From the NCBI GenBank assembly GCA_946622415.1, contig CAMOPX010000001.1:62001-126000 (forward strand): a DNA stretch of 64,000 nucleotides. The letters run 5' to 3'. The stretch's first letter is position 1, and every line of letters begins with the position of its first letter. This document shows positions 9,105 to 16,660 of the stretch, one piece after another. A program made the position numbers and the translations under genes. Below the pieces are notes generated by a model that had not been told where the DNA came from, made no database searches, and worked only from the letters and a program-made list of their open reading frames with translations. This stretch comes from an uncultured bacterium. Its GTDB lineage: Bacteria > Cyanobacteriota > Vampirovibrionia > Gastranaerophilales > Gastranaerophilaceae.

Positions 9105-9370
9105 GCAACATTATTCTTATCTGTATCGAGAGAATTCATTATTGCCTTTTCGTTTGGCAAGCCTCTTGTTTTTAAAAGCACTTCTACAATTTTTTTCATT
9201 TGACATTTAAAAGAGTAGTTTGCTTTAGCGATGGGACATTGTTCGCAATTTGATTTTAATTTATAACATTCAAGAGCTGATAAGGTCCAATTCTGTGTGA
9301 TTGAATCAGAAACGGAACCGTTTGTTTGGCATATATAGTTCTCTTTTTTTATACTGTTAGCGTAAAACAA
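9101..9370 (-). CDS. Small cysteine-containing protein, unknown function
   Basis: 89 aa, not recognised. The middle holds a Cys cluster, 'LECYKLKSNCEQCPIA' followed by 'FKCQMKKIV', which could bind a metal or FeS centre. The start is TTG at 9368-9370, supported by AGGAAAA upstream on the minus strand; no ATG is available. The C-terminal third is helical and charged. It sits tail-to-tail with the zinc-ribbon gene. Confidence 0.55.
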   Translation of the reverse strand: MFYANSIKKENYICQTNGSVSDSITQNWTLSALECYKLKSNCEQCPIAKANYSFKCQMKKIVEVLLKTRGLPNEKAIMNSLDTDKNNVA

Positions 9371-9470
9371 TTTATTTTTCCTAAAACCAAGTCAGCAAAT
9401 CGAATTTATGTTTACATTATGACTCTATTTTTAAGAAAAATCAAATTAATCCTATAAATGTAGTAGAAAA

Positions 9471-9884
9471 CTAAATCTTCTCTTTTTCTTTTTCAAGCAT
9501 TTCATCCAATGTTTTAGCGCAAAATTCAACCATATTTATGCAATGGTTTCTTCTTTCGGGTGAATGAAAATCTTTAAAATCTTTTGTCAATATTTTACAA
9601 CAAGTTACTTTATGAACGGATGCGAATTTGTCATAAAATTCTTTTGCTTTTGCTCTTGCAGTGTTATCTTTGTATTTTCCGTACAACAAACCTATAACCA
9701 TTTGTGCGCCTGCAACTGCTCCGCACAAGCATCCTGATGACATTCCGCCCGAAAAACTTGTTGCCACGGAAACAAGGTCTTTATTTGTTAAACCTAAATC
9801 AACCGCAGCTTGCGCAATTGATTCAGAACATGAATATCCGTTTTTAAAATAATCTACCGCTAAATTTTCAAAATTTTTTTCCAT
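9471..9884 (-). CDS. C_GCAxxG_C_C family redox-type protein
   Basis: 137 aa with the spaced cysteines that name this family: 'YSCSES', then 'SSGCLCGAVAGAQ', a 'TCCK' pair, 'NHCINMV' and 'FCAKTL'. These are thought to bind metal or take part in redox chemistry in anaerobes; no precise reaction is established. The start ATG has a Shine-Dalgarno (GAGGATAAA). It lies 11 bp from the dnaB stop, in the same direction, so it follows dnaB in a likely operon. Confidence 0.8.
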   Translation of the reverse strand: MEKNFENLAVDYFKNGYSCSESIAQAAVDLGLTNKDLVSVATSFSGGMSSGCLCGAVAGAQMVIGLLYGKYKDNTARAKAKEFYDKFASVHKVTCCKILTKDFKDFHSPERRNHCINMVEFCAKTLDEMLEKEKEKI

Positions 9885-9895
9885 TTTATCCTCAT

Positions 9896-11263
9896 CTACA
9901 TTTCTACAACCGGCTTCATTTTGTTTTTGAATTTTGTGGTTGAGCCAAAATACAACAAATTAACATCTCCGACAGGGCCGTTACGTTGTTTTGCGATTAT
10001 GATTTGAGCTTTGTTTTTTAATTCGGGATTTTCTTTATCATAGTATTCGGGTCTGTGTACGAACATAATAACGTCTGCGTCTTGTTCGATTGCACCTGAT
10101 TCTCTAAGGTCTGACATCATGGGAACTTTGTCTTGTCTGTCCTCTACTTTACGTGAAAGTTGCGAAATTGCAATAATTGGTACTGCAAGTTCACGCGCAA
10201 GCGCTTTTAAACCTCTTGAAATTCCTGAAATTGCTTGGTTTCTGTCTTGTGTGGATTTATCTTCAATTAATTGAAGATAATCTATTATAACCAAACCTAA
10301 ATCAGGATATTTTGTCTTTATTCTTCTTGCTTTTGCTCTTATATCCGAAAGTGTTATCCCTGTAGAATCATCTATTAAAATGGGTGCTTCGTGTAACTGG
10401 TTCATTACATCGGCTATTTTTTCCCATTCCTGTGCGTTTAATTCACCTGTTCTTGCACGTTGTGCATCAATTTCCGCTTCTGAGCACAAGATACGATTTG
10501 TTAACTGCGACGCCGCCATTTCAAGAGAAAATATTAAAACAGGTACCTTTTGTCTGACACCTATATTTTGTGCAATATTAAGCGCAAAGGCGGTTTTCCC
10601 CATTGAAGGACGTGCTGCAAGAATTATTAAATCGGATTTTTGAAAACCCGCAAGCATTGCATCCAAATCATAAAATCCGCTGGGGATTCCTGTGCAGGTA
10701 CCTTTATTATTAAATCTGTATTCAAGCTGTTCAACCGTTTCTATTAACAGGTTTGAAATAAGTTGAACATCTTGAGAAGATTTTTTCTGTGCAATCTCAA
10801 AGATTGCTTTTTCTGCAATCTCTAATGAAACTTCTGCTTCGGGGTTTTTAAATACTTCTTCTATTATGTTTGAACCCGCATTAACAAGTTTTCTTTTGAG
10901 TGAATTTTCTTTAATAATTTGTGCGTAATATTCGATATTGGATGATAAAACCGTATCTAAACCCAGTTCTCCCAAGTATTCTACTCCGCCGATTTCATCC
11001 AGTTGGTTTCTTGATTTAAAATATTCCGTTAAAGAAACGCCGTCTACGGGTTTATTTTGGCTATTCAGATTAAAAGCCGCTTCGTAAATAAGTTTATTTT
11101 TTGGAGAATAAAAATCGTCAGGCTCTAAAATCTCAACAACTCTATTGATACTGTCTGAATTTATTAATATAGAGCCTAAAACAGCTGTTTCGGCTTCTAT
11201 ACTGTGCGGCGGCACAAGTTTAATAGGGCTGTTATTCGGCTTTACAGCGGGCTTAAATGCCAT
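9896..11263 (-). CDS. dnaB: Replicative DNA helicase DnaB
   Basis: Hexameric 5'-3' helicase that unwinds DNA at the replication fork. 455 aa is normal for the family. The N-terminal domain begins 'PPHSIEAETAVLGSILI' (about 18-110), and the RecA-like domain has Walker A 'ARPSMGKTAFALNIA' (about 217-231), Walker B 'LGLVIIDYLQLI' and the C-terminal arginine-finger region ('HRPEYYD'). There is no intein. It starts at an ATG after a strong GGAG-type Shine-Dalgarno. Confidence 0.97.
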   Translation of the reverse strand: MAFKPAVKPNNSPIKLVPPHSIEAETAVLGSILINSDSINRVVEILEPDDFYSPKNKLIYEAAFNLNSQNKPVDGVSLTEYFKSRNQLDEIGGVEYLGELGLDTVLSSNIEYYAQIIKENSLKRKLVNAGSNIIEEVFKNPEAEVSLEIAEKAIFEIAQKKSSQDVQLISNLLIETVEQLEYRFNNKGTCTGIPSGFYDLDAMLAGFQKSDLIILAARPSMGKTAFALNIAQNIGVRQKVPVLIFSLEMAASQLTNRILCSEAEIDAQRARTGELNAQEWEKIADVMNQLHEAPILIDDSTGITLSDIRAKARRIKTKYPDLGLVIIDYLQLIEDKSTQDRNQAISGISRGLKALARELAVPIIAISQLSRKVEDRQDKVPMMSDLRESGAIEQDADVIMFVHRPEYYDKENPELKNKAQIIIAKQRNGPVGDVNLLYFGSTTKFKNKMKPVVEM

Positions 11264-11312
11264 ATCCTTTCATCTCCTTTTATAATATTTTATCAAAAAA
11301 TCTATACTTTAG

Positions 11313-11340
11313 TTAGATAAATTTCTAACTTTGTTATAAT
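11313..11340 (+). promoter_or_regulatory. Flagellin promoter (extended -10)
   Basis: TGTTATAAT (11332-11340) is a perfect extended -10; a weak -35 (TTAGAT, 11313-11318) lies 16 bp upstream. It predicts a 5' leader of about 160 nt before the flagellin ATG. It resembles a housekeeping rather than a sigma-28 promoter. Confidence 0.5.
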
Positions 11341-11366
11341 TCTTTTCAATTTCAAATGAGGTTAAT

Positions 11367-11405
11367 ATGAATGTGTCAGAGGGAAACCAAAGACAAACAG
11401 GTTAG
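11367..11405 (+). other. Possible 12-codon leader ORF before flagellin
   Basis: An ATG preceded by GAGG (11358-11362) opens a 12-codon frame ending in TAG inside the flagellin 5' leader. It could regulate translation or be chance. Confidence 0.2.
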
Positions 11406-11506
11406 AAAAAAGTATTGCCCCATTTTATCTTTTATTTTAACCACCGGTATAGATAGATAGTTTTCATAACAGGACGTTATGAGTATTAGTTTAAAGGAGT
11501 ATTGCC

Positions 11507-12496
11507 ATGAGTGTAGTTATTAACACCAACGTAGATTCAACCAAAATTCAAAATTGTTTAACAAATGCGACAAAAGATCTTTCTAAAACAATGGAAAGAA
11601 TGTCCAGCGGTTTAAAAGTAAAATCCGCACAAGATGATGCAGCAGGATGTGTTATTTCAGCTCGTATGAAAGTTCAATTGAACGGTACACAAATTGCACA
11701 AAACAACATCCAAAACGCAAAATCATTATTATCAACAACAGAAGGAAATTTAGACGTTATTTCCGATAACTTATCAAGAATCAGAGATTTAACGCTTCAA
11801 GCAAAGAACGGTACTTATTCTGCAGAAGAAATTAAAGCAATGGACGATGAAGTTCAAGAACGTATTCAAGAAATCAACAGGGTTTCTTATTCCGCCAAAT
11901 ATTCTTCTTCATTCTTATTTAACAACGGTAAAGTTGTTACACAAGAGCAAACAACCGGTCTTGGCGGTTTGGGTGCTACATTCCAAGCAGGACCTAACGC
12001 AGGTGATGATAACACCGTTGTTGCCGATAAATCATTGTTTGCTTCAGTTGAATTTTCAGCTATGTCAGGTATTAAAAACTTTAGCCTCGTGAAAATATCT
12101 GCAGGCGAAGGAGATAGTATTGAATACGGTCAAAATAATGTTCAATATAATAACGGCGGCACACTTGAAAGTACACCAAAAGTAATTAAAAACGATGGTA
12201 CGGCAGATGCGGAAACAAGTGATTTTGATAAAGCAATTCTTGCAATGGATAGAGCGATTGATAATATTACCGATAGAAAATCAATCATAGGTTCTGCAGG
12301 TAACCGTCTTGATTCTGCTTTAAGCACATTAAAAACACAATTTGAAAACCTTGAAAGTGCAAATTCGTTAATCATAGATGCTGATATAGCGTCAGATGCT
12401 TCTAAATATACGCAATCATCAATTCTGCAACAAGTATCAACATCTCTATTAGCTCAAGCTAACTCTGCACCTTCAATAGCAATGAGTTTAGTATAA
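11507..12496 (+). CDS. fliC: Flagellin
   Basis: Filament subunit, exported by the flagellar type III apparatus. 329 aa. The N-terminal D0/D1 region ('MERMSSGLKVKSAQDDAAG' at about residues 30-48) and the C-terminal D1/D0 region ('SSILQQVSTSLLAQANS') are well conserved, and the central variable part (about 150-240) is short. The start has a strong Shine-Dalgarno (AAAGGAG). It is the only gene between its own promoter and a terminator, so it is monocistronic. A FliA-like sigma factor lies at 23.4 kb. No hook, motor or export genes are in the window. Confidence 0.95.
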   Translation: MSVVINTNVDSTKIQNCLTNATKDLSKTMERMSSGLKVKSAQDDAAGCVISARMKVQLNGTQIAQNNIQNAKSLLSTTEGNLDVISDNLSRIRDLTLQAKNGTYSAEEIKAMDDEVQERIQEINRVSYSAKYSSSFLFNNGKVVTQEQTTGLGGLGATFQAGPNAGDDNTVVADKSLFASVEFSAMSGIKNFSLVKISAGEGDSIEYGQNNVQYNNGGTLESTPKVIKNDGTADAETSDFDKAILAMDRAIDNITDRKSIIGSAGNRLDSALSTLKTQFENLESANSLIIDADIASDASKYTQSSILQQVSTSLLAQANSAPSIAMSLV

Positions 12497-12526
12497 TAAA
12501 AATCTAACTGGTGATGGCAATACAGT

Positions 12527-12556
12527 GGGTCGATTCTAGGGTCGACCCTTTTTTTT
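12527..12556 (+). terminator. Intrinsic terminator after flagellin
   Basis: GGGTCGA (12527-12533) pairs with TCGACCC (12542-12548) and is followed by eight T. Confidence 0.85.
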
Positions 12557-12658
12557 ATTTTACTGTGCGTAATAATCGGCAAATGTTTCGTTTGTTTTGT
12601 ATTGCCGTAAATCCTTATAGGAATTGAAAATAAGTGAATGGTGAAGAAATATGTTTAT

Positions 12659-12696
12659 GGATTGCCACAAAATCGCAAGCGATTTCTCGCAATGAC
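12659..12696. repeat. GTCATTGCGAG-type palindromic intergenic repeat
   Basis: Outer bases GGATTGCCAC and CTCGCAATGAC are those of a dispersed intergenic repeat seen in many bacteria. They enclose a 7-bp stem, AAATCGC/GCGATTT, with a 2-nt loop. Confidence 0.6.
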
Positions 12697-12720
12697 AGAT
12701 TGGATAGTATTGCCCTCATC

Positions 12721-12768
12721 TGCGTTCGCTAAGTTTGCTTTTGCAAACTAAGGCTCACTTGATTCGGG
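12721..12768. repeat. Repeat C, copy 1
   Basis: Begins TGCGTTCGCTA and ends GGCTCACTTGATTCGGG. The core is a 7-bp stem AGTTTGC/GCAAACT around TTTT (12732-12749). Copy 2 is nearly identical; copy 3 keeps the flanks but has a different stem. Confidence 0.75.
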
Positions 12769-12779
12769 ATTTCCGCCTG

Positions 12780-12796
12780 TCAAATCAGAGATTTGA
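12780..12796. repeat. Repeat A, copy 1 (variable-stem hairpin)
   Basis: Seven-bp stem TCAAATC/GATTTGA with a 3-nt loop, preceded by CCTGT. Repeat A copy 2 (12928-12948) follows the same CCTGT but has a different perfect stem. Confidence 0.5.
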
Positions 12797-12821
12797 AACG
12801 GCGGTCATCTAAGGACTTCAT

Positions 12822-12850
12822 AAACGTCAAAACTCAACGTTTTGCCGTTT
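12822..12850. repeat. Repeat B, copy 1
   Basis: Outer stem AAACG/CGTTT and inner stem CAAAAC/GTTTTG around the constant loop TCAAC. Copy 2 (12973-12999) keeps loop and outer stem and swaps an A-T pair for G-C in the inner stem. Confidence 0.55.
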
Positions 12851-12871
12851 ATTTCGCACAGCTTTGCCCTC

Positions 12872-12918
12872 GCGTTCGCTAAGTTTGCTTTTGCAAACTA
12901 AGGCTCACTTGATTCGGG
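12872..12918. repeat. Repeat C, copy 2
   Basis: Begins GCGTTCGCTA and has the same AGTTTGC/GCAAACT stem and right flank as copy 1, about 150 bp downstream of it. Confidence 0.75.
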
Positions 12919-12927
12919 TATGCTCCT

Positions 12928-12948
12928 GTGGAAATTGAAAATTTCCAC
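12928..12948. repeat. Repeat A, copy 2 (variable-stem hairpin)
   Basis: Nine-bp perfect stem GTGGAAATT/AATTTCCAC with loop GAA, in the same position relative to repeats B and C as copy 1. Confidence 0.5.
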
Positions 12949-12972
12949 GTCGCCTTAGTACGGCTTCGTGCT

Positions 12973-12999
12973 AACGGCAAAGCTCAACGCTTTCCCGTT
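12973..12999. repeat. Repeat B, copy 2
   Basis: Outer stem AACG/CGTT, inner stem AAAGC/GCTTT, loop TCAAC. Differs from copy 1 by a paired A-to-G and T-to-C change. Confidence 0.55.
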
Positions 13000-13026
13000 C
13001 GCGCTTCGCACACTTCTGCCTAAATC

Positions 13027-13069
13027 TGCGTTCGCTAAGTGCAGTTGCACTAAGCTCACTTGATTTAGG
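13027..13069. repeat. Repeat C, copy 3
   Basis: Same left flank (TGCGTTCGCTA) and right flank (CTCACTTGATT) as copies 1 and 2, but the stem is AGTGCA/TGCACT with a 2-nt loop: both arms changed together. Confidence 0.7.
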
Positions 13070-13070
13070 A

Positions 13071-13100
13071 TAAAAAAACGCTCCAAAAAAATATTGGAGC
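13071..13100 (-). terminator. Intrinsic terminator for the gene at 13140
   Basis: On the minus strand GCTCCAA pairs with TTGGAGC (13080-13100), followed by a run of seven T (13072-13078). Confidence 0.8.
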
Positions 13101-13139
13101 TTCGATGTTATTGAAAGGAAAAGTATAAACCTGTTACTA

Positions 13140-13646
13140 CTATTTCGCTCTCTCGTTTTGTGTTGTGTCTTTCTTGCCAGTATTTGCGAAGGGGTTATAG
13201 TTACTATTAGAGGAGTTTGAATTGCTGTCTGTTATTGTGAAAGTTCTTATTTGTGTTTCGGGTTTTTCAATGGTTTTTGGTACTGCTATTTCACTTGCTT
13301 GTACAGATTGTGTCATTGATACATTTTTTTGGACATTTGCCGCAGAATATAAGCTTGCTGCTGCTTTTGAATTTAATTCCGCTACATTTACGGATTGAAC
13401 ATACAAACCTGCCTGATTCATCGCAATTTGTTTTTGCAATTGAACGTTTGTTCTTGATGAATATAAATCTATTCCGAGACTTGCTCTGTTGAATTTGGAA
13501 TAGTCGATTTCTTTAACGACAGGCTGTTGATTTTTTGCTGAATTAAGAATGTTACCTGCGATTTTTTCAACATTTATAAGATCAACACCCTGTGCGTTAT
13601 ATAAAGCTGTATTCAAGCTGACATTCATTTTTCCTTGTTGTCCCAT
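13140..13646 (-). CDS. Unknown protein, Ala/Ser/Asn-rich
   Basis: 168 aa, not recognised. No signal peptide or membrane segment. Residues about 1-115 are rich in Ala, Asn, Gln and Val and probably helical ('NVAELNSKAAASLYSAANV'); the last 50 are low-complexity with a Ser/Asn stretch. The start ATG follows AAGGAAAG. It is monocistronic: tpiA upstream ends in its own terminator and a terminator follows. Its place next to flagellin suggests, but does not show, a flagellar link. Confidence 0.6.
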   Translation of the reverse strand: MGQQGKMNVSLNTALYNAQGVDLINVEKIAGNILNSAKNQQPVVKEIDYSKFNRASLGIDLYSSRTNVQLQKQIAMNQAGLYVQSVNVAELNSKAAASLYSAANVQKNVSMTQSVQASEIAVPKTIEKPETQIRTFTITDSNSNSSNSNYNPFANTGKKDTTQNERAK

Positions 13647-13744
13647 CTATTGTCTTTCCTTATATTCTTTAATTCGGCATTTTTTCTTTAAACTTTAGGA
13701 TTTTATGTTATTTTGTTACAAAACTTTACTTTAATTTTTCCAAT

Positions 13745-13774
13745 AAAAAAAGGCGCAATTTGCGCCTTTTTTTT
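13745..13774. terminator. Bidirectional-looking terminator after tpiA
   Basis: GGCGC/GCGCC hairpin flanked by A-run (13745-13751) and T-run (13767-13774). On the minus strand it sits 20 bp past the tpiA stop. Confidence 0.85.
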
Positions 13775-13792
13775 GATTATATTATTTATTTT

Positions 13793-14563
13793 TTACATAG
13801 CACCTTTAATTAATTCTACAAAGCTGTCTGCTTTTAATGAAGCGCCGCCGATTAAGCCGCCATCAATTTCGGGTTGTGCCATTTGTTCAACAATAGTTGA
13901 AGGTTTAACAGAGCCGCCATATAAAATTCTGATTTTGTCCGCAATATCTTGAGAATATAATTTTGCAACAACTTTTCTGATTTCGCCTATTGTTCTGTTT
14001 GCTTCTTTAGCATCACATGATTTTCCTGTTCCGATTGCCCAGATTGGTTCATAAGCAATTACTGATTTTGCAGCATCTTCTGCTGAAATATCTTTTAAAG
14101 CTTTTGTAATTTGAGATGCTATATGAGTATCGGTAACTCCGCTTTCACGTTGTTCTAATGTTTCTCCGCAGCAAATAATAGGAATCAAACCTTTAGCTAA
14201 AATTGCTTTTGCTTTTTCATTAATAAATTCGTCTGATTCGTTGAACATTTGTCTGCGTTCACTGTGTCCTATGATTACAAATTTAACATTAAAATCAGCT
14301 AACATATCAAGAGAAACTTCACCTGTGTATGCTCCTGAAGGGTTAGGGTTTACGTTTTGTGCAGCAAGTGCAATTTTCGGTTCATTTTTAATTAAATCGT
14401 ATGCTTGCCAAAGTGCGGTATATGTCGGTGCAATAATAACTTCAGGCATTTTAGAGGCATCAAGTTGAGAAATTCCATACATGATTCCATCTACAAGTTC
14501 TTTTGCCTGTGCTTTATTGTTGTTCATTTTCCAATTGCCTGCAATAATGGGTCTTCTTGCCAT
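13793..14563 (-). CDS. tpiA: Triosephosphate isomerase
   Basis: Interconverts dihydroxyacetone phosphate and glyceraldehyde-3-phosphate in glycolysis. 256 aa, normal length. Substrate-binding Asn/Lys in 'AGNWKMN', catalytic His in 'GHSERR', catalytic Glu in 'AYEPIWAIGTG' and the phosphate loop 'YGGSVKPS' are all present. The start has a clear AAGGAG Shine-Dalgarno. It may be co-transcribed with the minus-strand genes 57 bp upstream. Confidence 0.97.
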   Translation of the reverse strand: MARRPIIAGNWKMNNNKAQAKELVDGIMYGISQLDASKMPEVIIAPTYTALWQAYDLIKNEPKIALAAQNVNPNPSGAYTGEVSLDMLADFNVKFVIIGHSERRQMFNESDEFINEKAKAILAKGLIPIICCGETLEQRESGVTDTHIASQITKALKDISAEDAAKSVIAYEPIWAIGTGKSCDAKEANRTIGEIRKVVAKLYSQDIADKIRILYGGSVKPSTIVEQMAQPEIDGGLIGGASLKADSFVELIKGAM

Positions 14564-14619
14564 ATATTTACTCCTTATTATAATTCTTACTAAATTATTC
14601 TATCACAAAAATAAATTCG

Positions 14620-15228
14620 TTAATTGTCTTCAGTGGTATATTTTTCTTCTTCAAAAGTATCGTTTTCATCCGCTTTTTTAACAATCAAATAAAATTTTTC
14701 GCCTTTTTTTATTTTTATTTCTTCTCCGTATTTTATATAGGATAAAAACGAATCGTCATAGACTCTTTTTATCCCTGATTTAAAACGATTGTTTTCTTTG
14801 TTTTCTTTTATGCCTTCCGCAAAAGATACTCCGTAATTCAATCCTTTTACAACAAAACTTCCCGCAATAAGACCGGCTTTTTTAGCGATTTTACCCTTGT
14901 TTTCTGAAAGTGTTGTTTTTTCGTATCTTGCAATATATTTATCTTTAAATTTATGTGTTCCTATATAATCTTCGTATTCATCAAGCGAAAAATATATTTT
15001 TGCGTTGCGTTTTGCTCTTTTTGGGTCTGTGATTTTTTCTGTTTTGCAGTTTATGATATCATTTTCTATCATTAAGATGTTATCTAAGCGTTCATCCTCC
15101 AGCAGTTTTACTTTATAATAGTCCTTCGGAAATTCGGAATCAAAGTCCTCAAGTGCTTCCACACGAAGTTTGTCGGAAGCAAAACATATTGAATTCAAGA
15201 TGAATAGTAGTACAAAAAATTTCTTCAT
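14620..15228 (-). CDS. Exported protein of unknown function
   Basis: 202 aa with a signal peptide (hydrophobic residues about 3-16, cleavage near 'CFAS'). The mature part is Lys/Glu-rich; one stretch ('KKAGLIAGSFVVKGLNYGVSFAEG', about residues 113-136) is Gly/Ala-rich and mildly hydrophobic. No family recognised. It overlaps the upstream gene by 4 bp and so belongs to the operon membrane protein - miaA - 15225 gene - this gene. Confidence 0.65.
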   Translation of the reverse strand: MKKFFVLLFILNSICFASDKLRVEALEDFDSEFPKDYYKVKLLEDERLDNILMIENDIINCKTEKITDPKRAKRNAKIYFSLDEYEDYIGTHKFKDKYIARYEKTTLSENKGKIAKKAGLIAGSFVVKGLNYGVSFAEGIKENKENNRFKSGIKRVYDDSFLSYIKYGEEIKIKKGEKFYLIVKKADENDTFEEEKYTTEDN

Positions 15229-15791
15229 TTTGTATTTTTAGGATTATCTCCTCTTGTTATATCAATAAATTTCAACGCCAAAGGTTTTTTTACCATATTG
15301 TCGCCTATCCAATGAGCAACCAGTTTTCCTGTTTCATTATAAATAAATTGTTCATCTCCATCAACCGAAAAAGTAACCGAGATTAAATTTCCGTATCTTG
15401 AATACCCGTAGGTTTTTATGGGATAGCTATCGTTGATTGTTTTATCAAATTTAATTAAACTTCCTAAAATATTATAGTAAAATGTGTATTCTATATTATC
15501 AAGATAAGTAACGGAATATGTTGCAAGAGTGCTTTTAATATAAAAAGGCTCAAGAAGTCTTTCGTTTTCGATTTCAAAAATTGAATTTTTAATGCTTTCT
15601 ATATTTTCTTTTCTGTTTATGTCTTTAAGATAGCTTCTGTAGAAATCCTTGTTTATCTTTCTTTCTACATCTTTAAAGGCTTCCACTCTTGCCGTTGCTT
15701 CATTGTATTTTACCTGAGCTTTTATGGTTTCTTCTTCGGCAAAAGAAAAATTTATAATTAAGACAAAAATAATAAATAAAATCTTTTTCAA
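15225..15791 (-). CDS. Exported protein of unknown function
   Basis: 188 aa with a signal peptide ('KKILFIIFVLIINFSFA', cleavage after Ala-18 or so). The mature protein begins with a charged helix and then has alternating aromatic/polar strands around residues 85-165, where stretches such as 'YGYSRYGNLISVTF' and 'YNETGKLVAHW' resemble YD/RHS- or MORN-like beta units but are too few to call. It overlaps miaA by 4 bp and the next gene by 4 bp. Confidence 0.65.
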   Translation of the reverse strand: MKKILFIIFVLIINFSFAEEETIKAQVKYNEATARVEAFKDVERKINKDFYRSYLKDINRKENIESIKNSIFEIENERLLEPFYIKSTLATYSVTYLDNIEYTFYYNILGSLIKFDKTINDSYPIKTYGYSRYGNLISVTFSVDGDEQFIYNETGKLVAHWIGDNMVKKPLALKFIDITRGDNPKNTK

Positions 15792-16660
15792 TCTTCTGTT
15801 TCCTTTAATATTTCATCAATTGTATTTATTGTTTTTATTTTGGAGTTTGATTTGAAATAAGTCAACTGTCTTTTTGCAAAATTTCTTGTATGCTGTTTGA
15901 TTTTTTCAACCGCCTCTTCAAAATCCTGATAAATACCTTCATTCAGTTCATAAAATTCTTTATAGCCGATTGTGTTGAGCATTATCTTTGTTTTTCCGTA
16001 TTTGGAATCATTCTTTTTCCATTCGTCAAAAAGCCCTTCTTTTATCATTTCGTCTACTCTTAAATTGATTCTTTCGTAAAGAACAGCTCTATTTATGTCG
16101 GGCATATACCATTTTGCATCGTATTTTTGGTTTTCTTCTCTTGTGTATTCGCTTATGGGAGCGTTTAAATACCTGCAGAGTTCAATTGAGCGAATAATTT
16201 TATCTTTATTGTTGGGATGAATTTCTTTTGCTCTTTTTGAATCTAATTTGTTTAATTCTTCCCAAAGCGTAGTACTTTCTATATTTTCCAGCTTCTTTCT
16301 TAATTTGGAATCAATTTCGCATTTAGGAAGTTTTACTTCATCTAAAAGACTTTTTATGTAAAACCAAGTACCGCCGGATATAATTATCGGATTAGAGGAC
16401 TGATTGATAATATCTTCCGATAAACGAACAAAATCGCCCGCCGAAAAATCCTTGTCAGGGGTAATTATATCTATTAAATGATGAGTTATTTTGTTTTGTT
16501 CTTTGAGTGTCGGTTTTGCCGAAACAATATCCAAATCTTTATATACGATTCTTGAATCAGCACAGATGATTTCTGTGTTAATCTTCTTTGCCAGCTGTAT
16601 CGACAGTTTCGTTTTCCCCGATGCTGTCGGGCCTGTCAGAACAATTATTTTTTGCGTCAT
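15788..16660 (-). CDS. miaA: tRNA dimethylallyltransferase MiaA
   Basis: Adds a dimethylallyl group to A37 of tRNAs reading UNN codons. 290 aa. P-loop 'GPTASGKT' (residues 8-15), the 'ADSRIVYKDLDI' motif, 'HHLIDIITPDKDFSAGDF' and 'ISGGTWFYIKSLL' are family hallmarks, and the C-terminal 'QHTRNFAKRQLTYFK' carries the tRNA-binding region. The first 83 nt overlap the 3' end of the upstream membrane-protein gene in another frame, which is long for a bacterial overlap. Confidence 0.96.
   Translation of the reverse strand: MTQKIIVLTGPTASGKTKLSIQLAKKINTEIICADSRIVYKDLDIVSAKPTLKEQNKITHHLIDIITPDKDFSAGDFVRLSEDIINQSSNPIIISGGTWFYIKSLLDEVKLPKCEIDSKLRKKLENIESTTLWEELNKLDSKRAKEIHPNNKDKIIRSIELCRYLNAPISEYTREENQKYDAKWYMPDINRAVLYERINLRVDEMIKEGLFDEWKKNDSKYGKTKIMLNTIGYKEFYELNEGIYQDFEEAVEKIKQHTRNFAKRQLTYFKSNSKIKTINTIDEILKETED

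Noticed and set aside
9101-9370. Fragment of a larger cysteine protein
   Set aside because: A Shine-Dalgarno and TTG start precede it and its stop is clean; no adjacent frame continues it.
12659-13069. CRISPR array
   Set aside because: Only two or three copies of each unit, units themselves form hairpins with variable arms, spacing is about 140-155 bp and not uniform, and no cas genes are near.
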